A stretch of DNA of 64,000 bases. Origin: Calocera cornea HHB12733 (Eukaryota > Basidiomycota > Dacrymycetes > Dacrymycetales > Dacrymycetaceae). The stretch covers positions 124,001 through 188,000 of the forward strand of contig KV423937.1 of NCBI GenBank assembly GCA_001632435.1, in the 5' to 3' direction. The notes under the pieces are model-generated. The model was not told where the DNA came from and ran no database searches. It saw only the letters and a program-made list of their open reading frames with translations. Within the stretch, counting starts at the first letter, position 1, and every line of letters begins with the position of its first letter. Of the stretch, positions 1 through 11,306 are shown in pieces. Made by a program: the position numbers and the translations under genes.

Positions 1-521
1 GTCAATAATGGCACGTATGGCACGGGTCTCAGTTGGAGGGGCGGAGCAGTACGTGGGATCACGTCTGAACTATGTGCATTGTGCTGAGTCCTTGTCTATT
101 AGTGGGCACAGCATTATGAGGTCTGGTCCGTTCAACTTGGCCACTCAGTATGGACCAAGGTGGGTTACTTCTTCGAGATCCCTATATGTCTAAGCTGACC
201 AGTGAACAGATTGCAACATATGTTCTGGATGATGTCGATGCGGGTGACGCGTACTTTACCATCAACGCTGCCGCGCCCGAGCAGACAACGACGCCTACTT
301 ACCCAACGTTGCCCACCAATGCGCCCAACGTGCCTTGGTCCGATCCGAAGCTGCCAAAGACTACCGGCCATCCCAATTGGTTGCCATTCAAGCGTGAGGA
401 GCCTGAAGCCAGAGACGCGCCTCAGCCTGATCTGAGCTGGAAGAGTGCATTCTATATGATGCGTGGCGTGAGCGTTGATGGCTACGCTGGGCCCTTCTCC
501 AACTTTGTTCTTGCGCTCTGA
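1..521 (+). CDS. 3' end of an unrecognised gene (partial)
   Basis: The window opens inside a gene whose last three exons I place at 1-48, 103-159 and 210-521, all in phase 0. The first intron has a GTACGT donor and a CTATTAG acceptor; the second has a GTGGGT donor and ends at GAACAG. The joined tail is about 140 residues, with an aromatic-rich stretch (WAQHYEVWSV), then a Pro/Thr-rich linker and the C-terminus SNFVLAL before TGA at 519-521. I do not recognise the family. No membrane segment or catalytic motif is visible in this part. The reading frame through the last exon is long and clean, so coding status is fairly sure while the two upstream exons are inferred from splice motifs only. Confidence 0.55.
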
Positions 522-795
522 GCCGTAGTTCCTTACCAGCTTGACCAATGTTGTTGCTTAGCCTTTTTCCAATGTGATCGTTAGTTGCCAAATCCGGACG
601 CTATCGGAGCTCCTGAGAAACCATTCAGAAGCCACTGAAAAAAAGGACCACCCTTGACGAACAGCAAGCCGCTACACAAGGGAATGCGCAGGACTTCCGT
701 GAAGCAACGTCATCATTATTGTCCACAGAGAAAGGCAAGTCACGGTAACTAACCATCTAGAACCCTTATCGCCGAGCCGAACACAATGGCAGCGA

Positions 796-1545
796 CTATT
801 TGATCTTGTCAAGTGGCCTAGAAGGACAGTCTGATCAGCCTCAGATTCGGTCATAGTGTGAGAAACGCACCTGTTAAAGCCCCCCCTCCGGTTCATGTAC
901 TGCCTCCAGGTCCTCTGCTTATGAACGTCCGCACCGCCGGCGGTGTCATTTCCCCGTACCTCCTTCCCATGGGTGGTCCCAAAACCGCCAAAGCCCATCA
1001 TAGCCATCATCGCCTGCTCATTAGGGTCCGGCCCCTCTTCGACCACCTCACCTTCGTCTTCTTCCATCGCTGCTGCGGGCATGCTAGACACTGGAGCATG
1101 TTCCGAGGTTGGTTGGGCAGGGTGGGACGGAACGACTGGAGCTGCGGCTGGCGACTCTGTTCGAGAAGCTTCGGAGCGTTCAACGCTTCGCTCCCTTCCC
1201 CTTGGTCGATCGCGCTCTCTATCGTCTGGTCGAACTTTGTCGCGCCTGTCGTAGTCCCTTCCAGAATCCCTGCGATCTCTACCATCTCGTGTATCCCTCT
1301 TGTCGTAATCTGAGGAAAAGTCAACCCCCATAGTCCTTTGATGTTCTCAGATGCGCACCTCGCCTCCTGTCTCGGTCTCTGTCACCATCTCTTCTGGGAC
1401 TGCGCGACCTGCTCCTAGGTCGCCGTTCCCTGTCTCGCTCCCTGTCCCGCTCTCGATAGCGGTCTCGCTCCCTGTCCCGGTCATAGTCCCTGTCTCTTCT
1501 GTCACCGGGATCTCGGTCTCGCCGGTCTGGCAGGCGTGAGGACAT
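796..1545 (-). CDS. SNRNP27: U4/U6.U5 tri-snRNP 27 kDa protein (SNRNP27)
   Basis: Exons 1545-1359, 1309-871 and 817-796 give 215 residues. The N-terminal half is an RD/RS-type region (RRDRDPGDRRDRDYDRD, SRSRSRSPRRD), the middle is acidic (MEEDEGEVVEEG), and the C-terminus carries the family signature: MGFGGFGTTHGKEV, then RQYMNRRGGFNRPLDKIK. The last eight codons only appear when the 53-base intron 870-818 is removed, which restores the conserved FNRPLD ending and confirms the splice. An open frame continues upstream to 1587, but only from GTG, so the ATG at 1545 is taken as start. In other eukaryotes the protein is a tri-snRNP component in the nucleus that affects 5' splice-site choice. It is divergent from the neighbouring gene at 1714, with about 170 bases of shared upstream DNA. 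Confidence 0.93.
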
Positions 1546-1713
1546 GGCTGTTAAAGTGAGGATAGAGCGTGACTTGGGCGTTGTCACGATAATGGGCGTT
1601 CAACAGCCGACGAGGGTTGCGTAGCGGAGGCAAAATGTTAGGGCGTTCCTAAAATGGTAACATCACTTTTATCGTGCCTCGCCTCACCCTTCCTTGCTCA
1701 ATCTCTCACGACC

Positions 1714-2633
1714 ATGTATTCCCGAATATCTGCTAGACCGCTCTTCCCTCCTTTGCGGACTCTAATGTCAACGCAGACTGCGTCTCGCTATGTTGCGACA
1801 GCCTCGTCATCCCAGTCGTCACAGCCAGAAACCACGCCAGTGTTCAGGAGCCGGACTGTGGACAACTGGATACGATTGAACGAAGTTCCCAAGACGTCCC
1901 TTCACAACGACGTACGCAGAGCGGTGACACGCGCAGGCGTAGATCAGAGATTTGAAGGTAGGTCCTATATTTCTAGACATATTCGCGGATGATTTACGAA
2001 CACCGCAGTGTACCTCCACTACTTTCGCTTCCTGAGAGGTGGTGCCGCGTACCTCAAATTCGAAACTCCGAAAGATGCGCTGGAGGCACTGAGACATATT
2101 GGCGGGAAGAAGGTTATGATCATGGCGCAAGAGATACTCGCACTGCCCACTGCCGCACCGCCCTCAATGGTGGAGCGCCAACGAGGCATACGTGGAAGGG
2201 CAATCGCAGCCCAGAAAGGCGAGGTGGATGGGACCGGACTAGATGCTGGGACCGCCTCGAGGGGTAGGGATGTGGTTTTGTATGGCATCCCAAACAAGAT
2301 AGAGGCGGAGGACGTCTTAGCTGCTCTGAAAGGCTTCGAGCTCAACAGGAAACGAAACAAGAATGAGACCGCGGCCGGGGACGAGACGGATGGAATGGAT
2401 GAGGAAGAACGCGCGCAAGCAGTGTACAAGCTATCGCAGTATGTTGACATTCGTATCGCACAGAGGTGATGCTAATGGCTCACAGGTTCGGTCGAAGTCT
2501 GACGTCTCGCTATCTGATTCGGTTGGACAGCGCATCCGAGGCGCATCGGCTTGTACGACAGCTGCACATGACGCACTGGGATCCTACTCTCTGGGGAAAG
2601 CAATATATGTGCCGGGCACGCGTGGTGTACTAG
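1714..2633 (+). CDS. mitochondrial RRM-like RNA-binding protein
   Basis: Exons 1714-1957, 2009-2438 and 2486-2633 give 273 residues. The N-terminus (MYSRISARPLFPPLRTLMS) is Arg/Ser-rich with few acidic residues and looks like a mitochondrial presequence. Two RRM-like folds follow: one ends in GGAAYLKFETPKDALEAL, the second opens with RDVVLYGIPNKIEAEDV and finishes with SASEAHRLVRQLHMTHWDP and the C-terminus MCRARVVY. The open frame also extends upstream to an ATG at 1654, but the presequence-like start at 1714 fits better. The exact function is unknown to me; a role with mitochondrial RNA is an inference from the two features together. All introns are close to 50 bases and keep phase. Confidence 0.75.
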
Positions 2634-2758
2634 GCATCTGGTATACTCAATGATATGCACTCTGCCGTAATGCCCACGCGCTCAATCACCAGATGTGAGT
2701 CGTAAAAAATGCATTGTAAGGATACAACACGGCACACGCCATGTCCACGGTTATGAGA

Positions 2759-3571
2759 CTACTCCTCGTCCTCCCTATCTGCTCTGAACCTGGGATTAGC
2801 CCTCGGTCCCTCGGCATCAGCGTCCTCCTCTTCGTCCTCGTCCCTCTTCCGCTTGAGCGACTGTGGCTGCTCGACCGGCTGCTGCTTCCAGACCCCACCA
2901 CCCGTCGCGACGGCATTCGGCCCAGTCTCAGCATCAGCATACACCGCTTCCCTCGCCGCCTGAGCACCCCATCCACCTCGGCCAGCATCATAGTCCTGCC
3001 TGTGCTCGTCGCGTACTTGTCCACCACTTTTCCCGCGCCCGAACTGCCGTCCTTCCTGGTACCCAAGGTCTAGGTCACACCGGATTATACGCTCGTCAAG
3101 CTTCGTCCCGCTGACATAGCGCATGCTTGCTAGAGCTTCTGCGTGAGTATAGAACTCGACGAAGCAAAATCCACAGGGGGTTCTGCAAGACAGGTGAGAA
3201 AGTGGCCACACCGTCAGGAACAAACCTCACTTTTGGTTGCGATCGAGACCCATGATGATGCGCTTAAGTCCACCACCTTCTTCCGGTGTAGCACATTTAG
3301 AGAAAAGCTCGTATATCTGCTCCTCTGTCGTATAGAAAGATAGATTACCAATCTAGATAGATGTAAGATGTGTGCTCACTCGCATGCGAATTAAAGACTC
3401 ACGTATAATGTGCATGACTTTGAAAGGATGTCTGATTGTCGGGCCCGATCAACCTGGGCATGGGTCAAGATAAGGGACAAATAATAGAAATAATAATAGA
3501 GCTGCACGTACGTTGCTTTTGGAGTCCTTGTATGTAGACGGCCTGTCCAGCGGCGTGACGATGTGAGCCAT
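2759..3571 (-). CDS. CBC2: nuclear cap-binding complex small subunit (CBC20/NCBP2)
   Basis: Four exons, 3571-3512, 3453-3403, 3352-3231 and 3182-2759, give 218 residues. RNP2 is [19 protein letters not shown] and RNP1 is [14 protein letters not shown], followed by the family-specific [20 protein letters not shown] and DYDAGRGG. With CBC80 this subunit binds the m7G cap of nascent Pol II transcripts. The two first exons are small (20 and 17 codons) and phase 0. The C-terminal 60 residues hold a nuclear-localisation-like [11 protein letters not shown] stretch not found in short animal forms. The length is somewhat above the roughly 156 residues of human NCBP2, owing to this tail. Confidence 0.95.
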
Positions 3572-3825
3572 GGCGGTCGAGACGACGAAACTGGACGGTG
3601 GCGCGAAGGAGCGCTTCTCGACAGAAATCGCGGGGAGCCAGGGTTCATCTCGGCCCGTCTTTTGCCTTCAATCCCAGAATCGTAGGTTCACACGACCAGA
3701 ACCAACCTCAAACTATTGTCGATCTCTATTGATGACAATGCGTTATTGCATGATATGAGTAAACATACAGAGACTAAATGACGATGCAGTAATAGTACAA
3801 AATGCGAAATTCATGAAATGCTCTT

Positions 3826-6800
3826 TCAGCCGCGCTCATTCTCCAGCAGCTCCATCACATTCTCGCTCAGCACGGGCAACTCGACCGTATCTAACTTATC
3901 TTCCACCGACTTGCTGCTGCGACGCCGGCGCAAGGTCTCAGCACTGTCGCCAGATGCTGCCCTGTCTTTGCGCCGCCGTTCGATGTCCGCCACCCGCTGC
4001 TGAAAGCTCAGGAAGAGCACTTCCGCCTGCGCAAGGGTGGAATCCAGGTCTATGGTCCCGCTGAGATCGTTGCAGTACTTCAATATCTCATCGAACTGCA
4101 GTATTGATCAGAAATGGGCTCCTCGCATAACATAACACCGCATACCTCGACCAGATAGCGAAGGATCACGTTGCGGTGCGACTCCATCACGGCAAGCGCC
4201 ACGAAGAGTACGAACTGAGTGCTATAGTAGTCGGTCCATAGGACCTCCCATAGCCGCATCACTTCATCGAACGAGAACTCGCGCTTGAACGCTATCAGGA
4301 TCCATCTGAAGCAGAAGAAGAGATTGAGAGATTCCGTTTTCTCTGCAGGAAGGTGAGTACACTGGAAGCTGCATATATGAATAAACCTACCCAGATGGCG
4401 GTATAGCTGGGGATCCATGACTGCAATGAGCTGCTGGAGACTCAAGAGCTGCTTCTTCATCCCACTCTGGTCCCGCAAGAAATTGGGTTTCTACGAGACA
4501 CATGAGATCTCAGCGTCGTCAGATACCAACATTTACGTACCATCCGTTCCATGAACCTCACGAAGCACCAGAACGTCATAGACTCTTCGCCGTCGAAGGC
4601 GACATACAATGGTGAACACAGGTCGGACATTCCCTGAACGTAGCCTGTAAGGAGAATTCAATCAGCAACATCTCGCGGTCCTTACCAAATGTTTCCCACC
4701 CAGCTCTTTTTCATAGAAGTTATAGGTCGTCAGGATATTCATCAGGACCTGGACATGCTCGTTTGCTGGCGACTGCCCAACTGCAGAGGGAGGGCCACCG
4801 CCTTCGGACACGCTTGCCCACTCATCTGGCATGGCGAAGTAGGGATGAGTCCGATCAGTCCGACGACAGTCGACGTCGATCCGGTGGCGTTCCTGTCGTA
4901 AGGTTAGCGGTCGTCCTCCAGTTAAAAAAAGAAGTAGCTTTACCTCAATCACATCCTCACGATGCATAACCTCTTCGTTATCGTTCCAGAGAGCCTTGAT
5001 CTGATTGTATTGTACCCTAGAAGTCATGGGTATGAGCAGACTGTGCACTACAATGTCACGGAAGAACACGTACTTCTGCGTCTGATGTAAGGTCGCTCGC
5101 TCGATCGCATCAGTCGTCCAGGAATACACTCCGAGAAGGAATGGCCAAGCTCTTGGGCGCACTTCGGGCGTCAATCCCTGAAAGTACGTAAGTATACAAT
5201 CAGCCCATACGGAACCGTTCGTCTCACCCTCCGGAAGATCTCTCTTTTGGTGAATTTCCATTCAACAGTAGGCCTGCCCGTGCTGGAGAACCACGAATCC
5301 CACTCGTGCTCCTGTATGGGTGCCTTGGGATTACGCGTAGGCTTCGGCGGCGGCAGGTTGTTCGATGCCGCTAAGACTTCGAAGACGCCCAGATCTGAGG
5401 TCTCTTCCACGCCAGTGTTGTCCGTATCGGTCGCAGTCTCTTGCTGGCGCGCTTTTTCACCCGCTTCTGCGACGATCTAATAGGTAATCAATATCGCTTC
5501 CATAGAGGCCAGATGGTAGGCTTACCCTAGCCCAGCGAGCGAGATACACCCTCGCGCTCTCATACTCTCCCACACCGCCCTTCTCGACCCATCCCGACCA
5601 CTCCCCATCAGCATGCACGAAGCTCTTCACCGGATCCGGCAGATGCGGCACGATCGGCTGCGCCAACGGATGCGACAAGATGGTCTGAGCCGCGTGTCTC
5701 GCGTGTTGCGTAATGTGCGAGAAGGTATTGAGCACGCCCCGCTCAAAGTTCGAGCTTGGGCTAGAGGCCCCAGACATTCCTTCGTGGAGGATCGAGTTCC
5801 TCTGGCTGGGCGGCGCGGATTGCGATTTCCCTGACTTGGATGGCCTGCTCGGCCTCCGATGCTTCGGCACAGGGTTCATTATATCGTCCACAGCAGAGTC
5901 ATCGAATAGGACAGTCGAGTGTGCCTCCTTATCAGCCAGTGATGGGTCGATGAGGTAGAGGCCAGGTTGCAAGGAGGACTTGAGCACTGTGCTATAGCTC
6001 CTGAGACGATGGAGGAGCGCTTCGCCGCCCCAGGTCGGGGTTGGGCTGCCCTCGCGACGGTGCTCGTGCAGGGAGAGCGACTCATCGTCGTGGAAGTAGA
6101 GCTTCGGAAGCGTGGAGCCTGTGACGAGGTTGATCGTCATCGTACCGTCTAGATGGATCTTGTCAGACTACAGTCACAATAATAACTGTACGTAACACGT
6201 ACACCACGAGGCCAACGTCGGGGCGCTCATCATGACGCTGTATACCGTGGAAAGCTGCACCGAGAACGCATACAGTTCGCCTCTCGGCACCGGGGGGCCG
6301 ATCAACACGCCATCTGTGAATGTGTCAACAACTGTTCGAACCCTTCCTGTGGTAAACAGACCTTGTTCGTCGTAGTCCTCCGCTTCAGCATGGACAAACT
6401 TATCGAACTCCTCCTGCCCTTTGCGTTGCAACAGCGATTCAGGCAGCCAAGACAGTAGATATACCGGAGGAGACCCCTCCTGGATTGGATCGGTTAGAGC
6501 GATCCGGAAAGGGGTGATACTACGCACCTGCTTCACCAGCGCAATCCATCCGGGCACGTTATCTCTCGCGTACGCAGTGGGATAGACGTAGACCTTGGAG
6601 CGAGCGTACAGGAGTCGGAACTTGTTATCCTCTGTCTGCACCTGTGGCACAGCTGGAGCAGGTGGTGTCTCGAGATGCGAGTTTTCGAGCTCTCTTGTTA
6701 TTTCAACCATAGAGCCAGTCTTCGGAAGAGGAGTTGATGGTAAGAGAACAATAGGCCTCGAGAGGAACGTCCGTACTGACCGACTTGGTGGAGAGAGACG

Positions 6801-6906
6801 ACTGCGGGCGAGGAGGGGTAGCGGGACCACCTCCCATAATATGACGATCCTGGATAGGCTTGGGCAAAGGAGAGCGAGGAGGAGGTACGAATGCGAAAGG
6901 CTGCAT
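3826..6906 (-). CDS. GYP7: Rab GTPase-activating protein, TBC domain, GYP7/TBC1D15 type
   Basis: Exons 6906-6781, 6719-6203, 6148-5526, 5476-5228, 5177-4944, 4892-4700, 4644-4541, 4490-4391, 4342-4146 and 4095-3826 give 870 residues. The N-terminal lipid/Rab-binding part reads KFRLLYARSKVYVYPTAY and LYFHDDESLSLHEH, as in GYP7. The TBC domain starts at GLTPEVRPRAWPFLLGVYSW, with the arginine-finger region RHRIDVDCRRTDRTHPYF, the glutamine-finger motif YVQGMSDL, and FFCFRWILIAFKREF. It should accelerate GTP hydrolysis by a Ypt7/Rab7-like GTPase at the vacuole or late endosome. The proline-rich first exon (MQPFAFVPPPRSPLPKP) is joined in phase by a GTCAGT donor; if it is not used, the protein starts at the ATG at 6710. 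The exon 6 donor (GTGGGA) is weak but is the only one preserving ELGYVQGM. Confidence 0.92.
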
Positions 6907-7151
6907 AAGGGAACGCTATTCCGTTGCAGCGCTTTCGCCTGCCGCTGCGTGACGCAGCTCCGCAGGCGCCTCTTAGGCGCTCCGCCACCCCTATCCGCGC
7001 GCGTGAATTTCCGAGAACCCTTGTGGGAGTGCGCGTGCCGCAGACCGGGCACGCCCGTATCCTCGTGCCAAAGTCTTCGCTGCCGAAATCGCTGGAAAGG
7101 AGGCCAGACTCGCCGCACTTGACACCGACGTCCAATTACAAGGGAACCGCT
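6907..7151. promoter_or_regulatory. divergent promoter GYP7 / PDCD5
   Basis: About 245 bases separate the putative GYP7 and PDCD5 start codons. The stretch is pyrimidine-rich on the minus strand and has no convincing TATA box or gene. If GYP7 starts at 6710 instead, the shared region is 441 bases. Confidence 0.4.
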
Positions 7152-7714
7152 ATGTCTGAATCAGAGCTGTCCAGCCTTCGAAACCTGCCCGCGGGAGGAT
7201 CGGGTCCGGCTGGTCAGGGAGGAGAGGAGGACGCTGCAAAGCAGGCGCAACAGCGGCAAGCTCAGGAGGAGGCGAAACGTGGGATGATGGCCACTATACT
7301 GGATGCGGGCGCACGAGAAAGACGTACGTGACCCCCAATGCAGCGGCATGTCAGTGATTGAGCATTGACACGATACACACAGTGGCGCGAATAGCGCTAG
7401 TCAACCCATCTCTCTCTCAGAGGGTCGAGGAGTCTTTGCTTCGCATGGCACAGTCTGGGCAATTGCGATCGAAAGTGACAGAGCAGCAACTGGTACAGTT
7501 GCTAGAGAACGTATGCCTTGACATGAGCTTCGCACAACATCCCAACTAACTGGCATTGGCAGGCTGATGGTGGCCAAGCTGCAAATGCACCAAAGAAGAC
7601 GACCATCACCGTATGTAACCGCACATCGCTCCCATCTATGCATGCTCATGCAGGTCTATAAAGTATGCGCGGAGGAAGGTGGATCCCGACGATGACTTTG
7701 ATTTCGATATCTGA
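7152..7714 (+). CDS. PDCD5: PDCD5 / TFAR19-family DNA-binding protein
   Basis: Exons 7152-7323, 7383-7510, 7563-7610 and 7664-7714 give 132 residues, the usual family size. The helical core reads RIALVNPSLSQRVEESLLRM and GQLRSKVTEQQLVQLLE, and the tail is the hallmark ARRKVDPDDDFDFDI. The third intron has two possible acceptors. CAG at 7653 leads to a frame that loses the conserved tail, while AAG at 7663 keeps TTITYARRKVD, so I used 7664. PDCD5 proteins have a three-helix core; in animals they are linked to apoptosis and to chaperonin TRiC, and in fungi the role is less clear. Confidence 0.9.
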
Positions 7715-8082
7715 AGGCTTCGACCTAGGGGTGACCACCTCCACCATGTCTGTATTGCTCGGATGAGATCGCTACAATGTATTCTAGTAATCAAGTGATC
7801 TGCTCATCTCATAGATGATAGTCCCATGTTCTGGTGGTATATCCCTAGCACCGCAATCAGGCATGGGCCGTCGTGAAGGCCAAGGTGCAAGGAGAGATTG
7901 CGACGCAATGCATGCCAGTCGTCGTATTAGTCAGCCGGATGACGGGGCAACCAAGCGGAGGCAAAGCGAAGACCTGTTAGCATCCTCAACCAGTGTGTTC
8001 CCGTTCACAGCATCGTTCCACCATCCTTCCCTCCTCGTCGGGGCAGTTACCTGCACATATTCCTCGCTCCCCCACATACACG
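7715..8082. other. intergenic, PDCD5 3' side and NOT4 upstream region
   Basis: This stretch of 368 bases has only short ORFs without family resemblance. It should hold the PDCD5 terminator and the NOT4 promoter; I see no TATA box and no repeat. Confidence 0.5.
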
Positions 8083-11007
8083 ATGTCGACCCGCACTGCT
8101 GTATCAACTAATTCATCGCTGCCGCCTGCGCCCAGCGCCGCGTCGACTGCGGGCTTATACCACAAGACGAACGTCCTGTCGAGCGTGCAGGACGCGTATT
8201 GGAGTGATGACGAAGCTGTACGTCGCGCTTCCTCGCGTTGTATCCCTGCTCTTTGATGCTCATTGTCACTCAGGAGGATAACGAATGTCCGTTATGTCTG
8301 GAGGAGATGGATCTCTCCGATATGAACTTCAAGCCTTGTCCATGTGGATACCAGGTACACCGCCCGAGTTCTGATGTCGTGTGCGATCGCGATGACTGAC
8401 ATCGCTCTAACAGATATGCCGATTCTGCTGGCATCATATCAAGACAAACCTGAACGGTAAATGCCCCGCGTGTAGGCGCGATTACACCGAAGAGGCGGTC
8501 GAGTTCAAGCCTGTTGGCAAGGACGAGTGAGTTCTGTCGCGCCACTGCACGCGCGGAGACTGACATATATGCTACTTGTTCTAGCCAGAAACGCCTGGCG
8601 CAGAAGAAGCGTCAGAAAGAGAAGGAGCGCCGGGATCTGGAGGCTCTCGGCCGCCGTCATCTGACGAATGTGCGCATAGTGCAGCGCAACATGATCTATG
8701 TGACTGGCATAGGCCAGCGGTTTGCGAAGGAGGAGGTACGTCTTTCCTACGCAACTCGTAAGATGGACGTGGCTAATTTGCTTATAGCTACTTCCTACGC
8801 TTAGGTCGAGCGAATACTTCGGTCAGTATGGAAAGATCACGAAGATTCTCCTTGTGAAACGGACTCCTCCTTCGAACTCTCCGTCACGTGATGCCGTCGT
8901 GGGCCTGTATATAAATTACTACCGAAGAGAGGATGCGGCGCGTGCGATCACAGCGGTCGATGGTGCTCCGTCGCCCAGTGGTGGTGGAGAGGTTATGCGT
9001 GCGAGTTATGGCACAACGAAGTATTGCGTAAACTTTCTCCGAGGCGTGCCTTGCACGAATCAGGGCTGCTTGGACCTACACGACTGGGGAGATGAGAGGG
9101 ACTGCTTCACAAAGGAGGATCTGTCAACCCTGTCAGTAGCCTCAGGGCGTGTGCTGAAGTCAGCAGAGCTGACTGCGCTTGTATCCAGGAAGCACACGCT
9201 CAAGGAAGGCGAACACAGGCCGAGGCAGGCGAGCGCGACGACCGCACCGTCCAGGAAGTCCGAGGAAACAGAGCGTAAGACTGCCCGCGCGATTTCGAGT
9301 TTGTTTGAGCCTCATGGTCGTGCTACAGAAGCCCCCGCTTTGCCGAAGAGCGCGTCGTGGGCTCGATCTGGACAGACGATCCGCCCGGCTTCCCCACTTG
9401 CCGCTGTTGTTCCGCCGGGACTGCAATCTTCGCGGGCAAGCATCCAGCGAACAACGACGAGACCAAGGGAGGTACCAGTCCCGAGCAGACCTTCGACAAG
9501 CTCATCGGTGGCGGCGAAGCCCGTGGCTGTCGTTCTGGAAAAGAAGGTCCCGACTGGCACTATTCGTCCTGCAGCAGAAGTGACGACGTCAATGACCGCA
9601 GTCGAGACAGTACCTTTGCCAAAGCCATCCGCACCTCCGAACCTTCCTGGGCCACCGCCAGGTATACCATCTGCCCCAATTGCCAAAGCTGTCCCTTCGC
9701 AACCTTCTCGCCCACCTTCACTTGCCGCGCCACCCACAGCACCATCCCCTTCACGACCACCAGGAATCGAGACACCAGCAGCCATCGTTGCGTCGACATC
9801 GTCATACAAGATGACAAACCAAGGCAAGGCACTGCTGGATGATGTGCTCAATTTGCGCGAAACTGCCCCTGCCGAGCCACCTAGCCCATTCCCCGAGTTT
9901 GACCGTACTCTCATGCATTTGCAAAGCGGCAGTTTCAGTTTCAGCCTGGATCTCAACTCCTCCGCTGCTGCGCGCATGGCCGACAACCGGAGTACGTCAG
10001 ACTGGAGTGCACCTGCCTCGCCTGCAATGGCGAAGTTCGGTATCACGCCTATCAGTATACCGCTAGGTTCCGCAGATTTGGAACACGTCGCCAGCCCTGT
10101 TTACTCCGGCTCTTTCAATCCATTTGATCCGCCCAAGGATGAACGGCCGGGTTCGCAGGGACGGTCGGGACCGTCAAGCCGAGCTCAGTCGCCTGCTGAT
10201 GATGAAGTACGTCGAAGCTCGCGTTTCGGCTTTGCGAGGCGCCCTGGTGGCGGTCTTGGTACACCGGGCTCCAGCTACCGAGCAATACCCTCTCTTACGT
10301 CGTCACCGACCAAGTTCAGCGAGACACTAGCGACGTCATCGCCAGGCATTTCCTCTGCAGCTCTTTCTCCATTAACTCAGCATACAACTCCACAGAACTC
10401 GGCTTTGAACTGGTCATACGCAGACCACGTCCCAGCTACGCAGCCGTCGGAGTGGAGCTATGGTGGTCATGACCCTGTACAAGCGCTATCGCCACAGGCG
10501 GAGGCACGGGCTTTCAAGAGCTTGGATCTTGATTCGGACACCTATGGACGTCAAGACTCAATATCTGACAATGCGATGCTGCAGAAGATGCTGAATATTG
10601 GGGGTGGCCCATCTCTATCCCTCTCACCCCAGATAGGTGCGTGGAAGCTATCGAAATTCTTTAATGGAAAGCTAATGTGAATTGTAGATCACCAATCACA
10701 TGCCTTTCGTTCGTATGATCATCAGCACTTCCAGGACCCTGCTATCATGTCAATGCATCCGAATGCGCCATTTTCGTCGATGAGTCGCACAGCCGCTCCC
10801 CAAATGAGTGCAGGTCCTCCCCCTGGGCTTACTGGCCCAGCCTCGAACTTCCCAAACGAGCAAGCAAGTGCTTTCTCTGGCTCGCCTCGTAGTGGTCGTC
10901 TGGCCGTCGGTAGCAGCGGCTCGTCACGCACGGGCGCTGGGTCGCCAAGCTTCAATAGTGGTGGGTACTCTCATTCTTACGGCCAGGGGAGGGTGCGCAA
11001 CTCGTGA
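8083..11007 (+). CDS. NOT4: CCR4-NOT ubiquitin ligase subunit NOT4
   Basis: Exons 8083-8217, 8274-8354, 8414-8526, 8585-8735, 8788-10636 and 10688-11007 give 882 residues. The C4C4 RING begins near residue 49 (ECPLCLEEMDLSD, CGYQICRFCWHHI, GKCPACRRDY), then a basic linker helix (QKRLAQKKRQKEKERRD), an RRM (RNMIYVTGIGQRF, SSEYFGQYGKITKILL) and a C3H1-type segment (CVNFLRGVPCTNQGCLDLH). The rest is a long low-complexity Ser/Pro tail. NOT4 attaches to the CCR4-NOT deadenylase and ubiquitinates substrates during stalled or slow translation. The final exon ends GRVRNS and stop. The large ORF that follows at 11307 could be a separate gene or extra C-terminal exons of this one. Confidence 0.93.
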
Positions 11008-11306
11008 ACAACCACCATCACTGCTCGACAATTTCTCACGTCATCTTCACGATTGTTTCCGTTGCAACGTGTATCAATATCCATTATCTGTTTTCATATC
11101 CCGCTGCAATACCTCCCATCCCGTTGCCCCTCAACCTGTCCCGGTTGTCTTATGGACTTGACGGTGGCTGAGAACGGTGGATTGGCTTGACGGATGATGT
11201 GCGTGCTGTCATTTCCGCGCCCGGCGTGCTTCGAAGCATGTTACCCTCCCCTGTGCTTCGCTCGTCCGGTTCCTTGCTATCAGTAGCTAATGCGCGTTAT
11301 TCAGCT
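11008..11306 (+). other. spacer with a candidate 5' UTR intron
   Basis: The 299 bases between the NOT4 stop and the next ATG are pyrimidine-rich with stops in all frames. A good intron can be drawn from GTGCGT at 11199 to TTCAG at 11304, with branch-like GCTAAT near 11286, ending two bases before the ATG at 11307. It would lie in the 5' UTR of the next gene. Confidence 0.4.

Noticed and set aside
1546..1587. Fourteen extra N-terminal residues for SNRNP27
   Set aside because: The first codon at 1587 is GTG; the first ATG is at 1545.
9312..10046. 244-residue minus-strand frame
   Set aside because: It is a shadow of the low-complexity NOT4 tail with no family motif.
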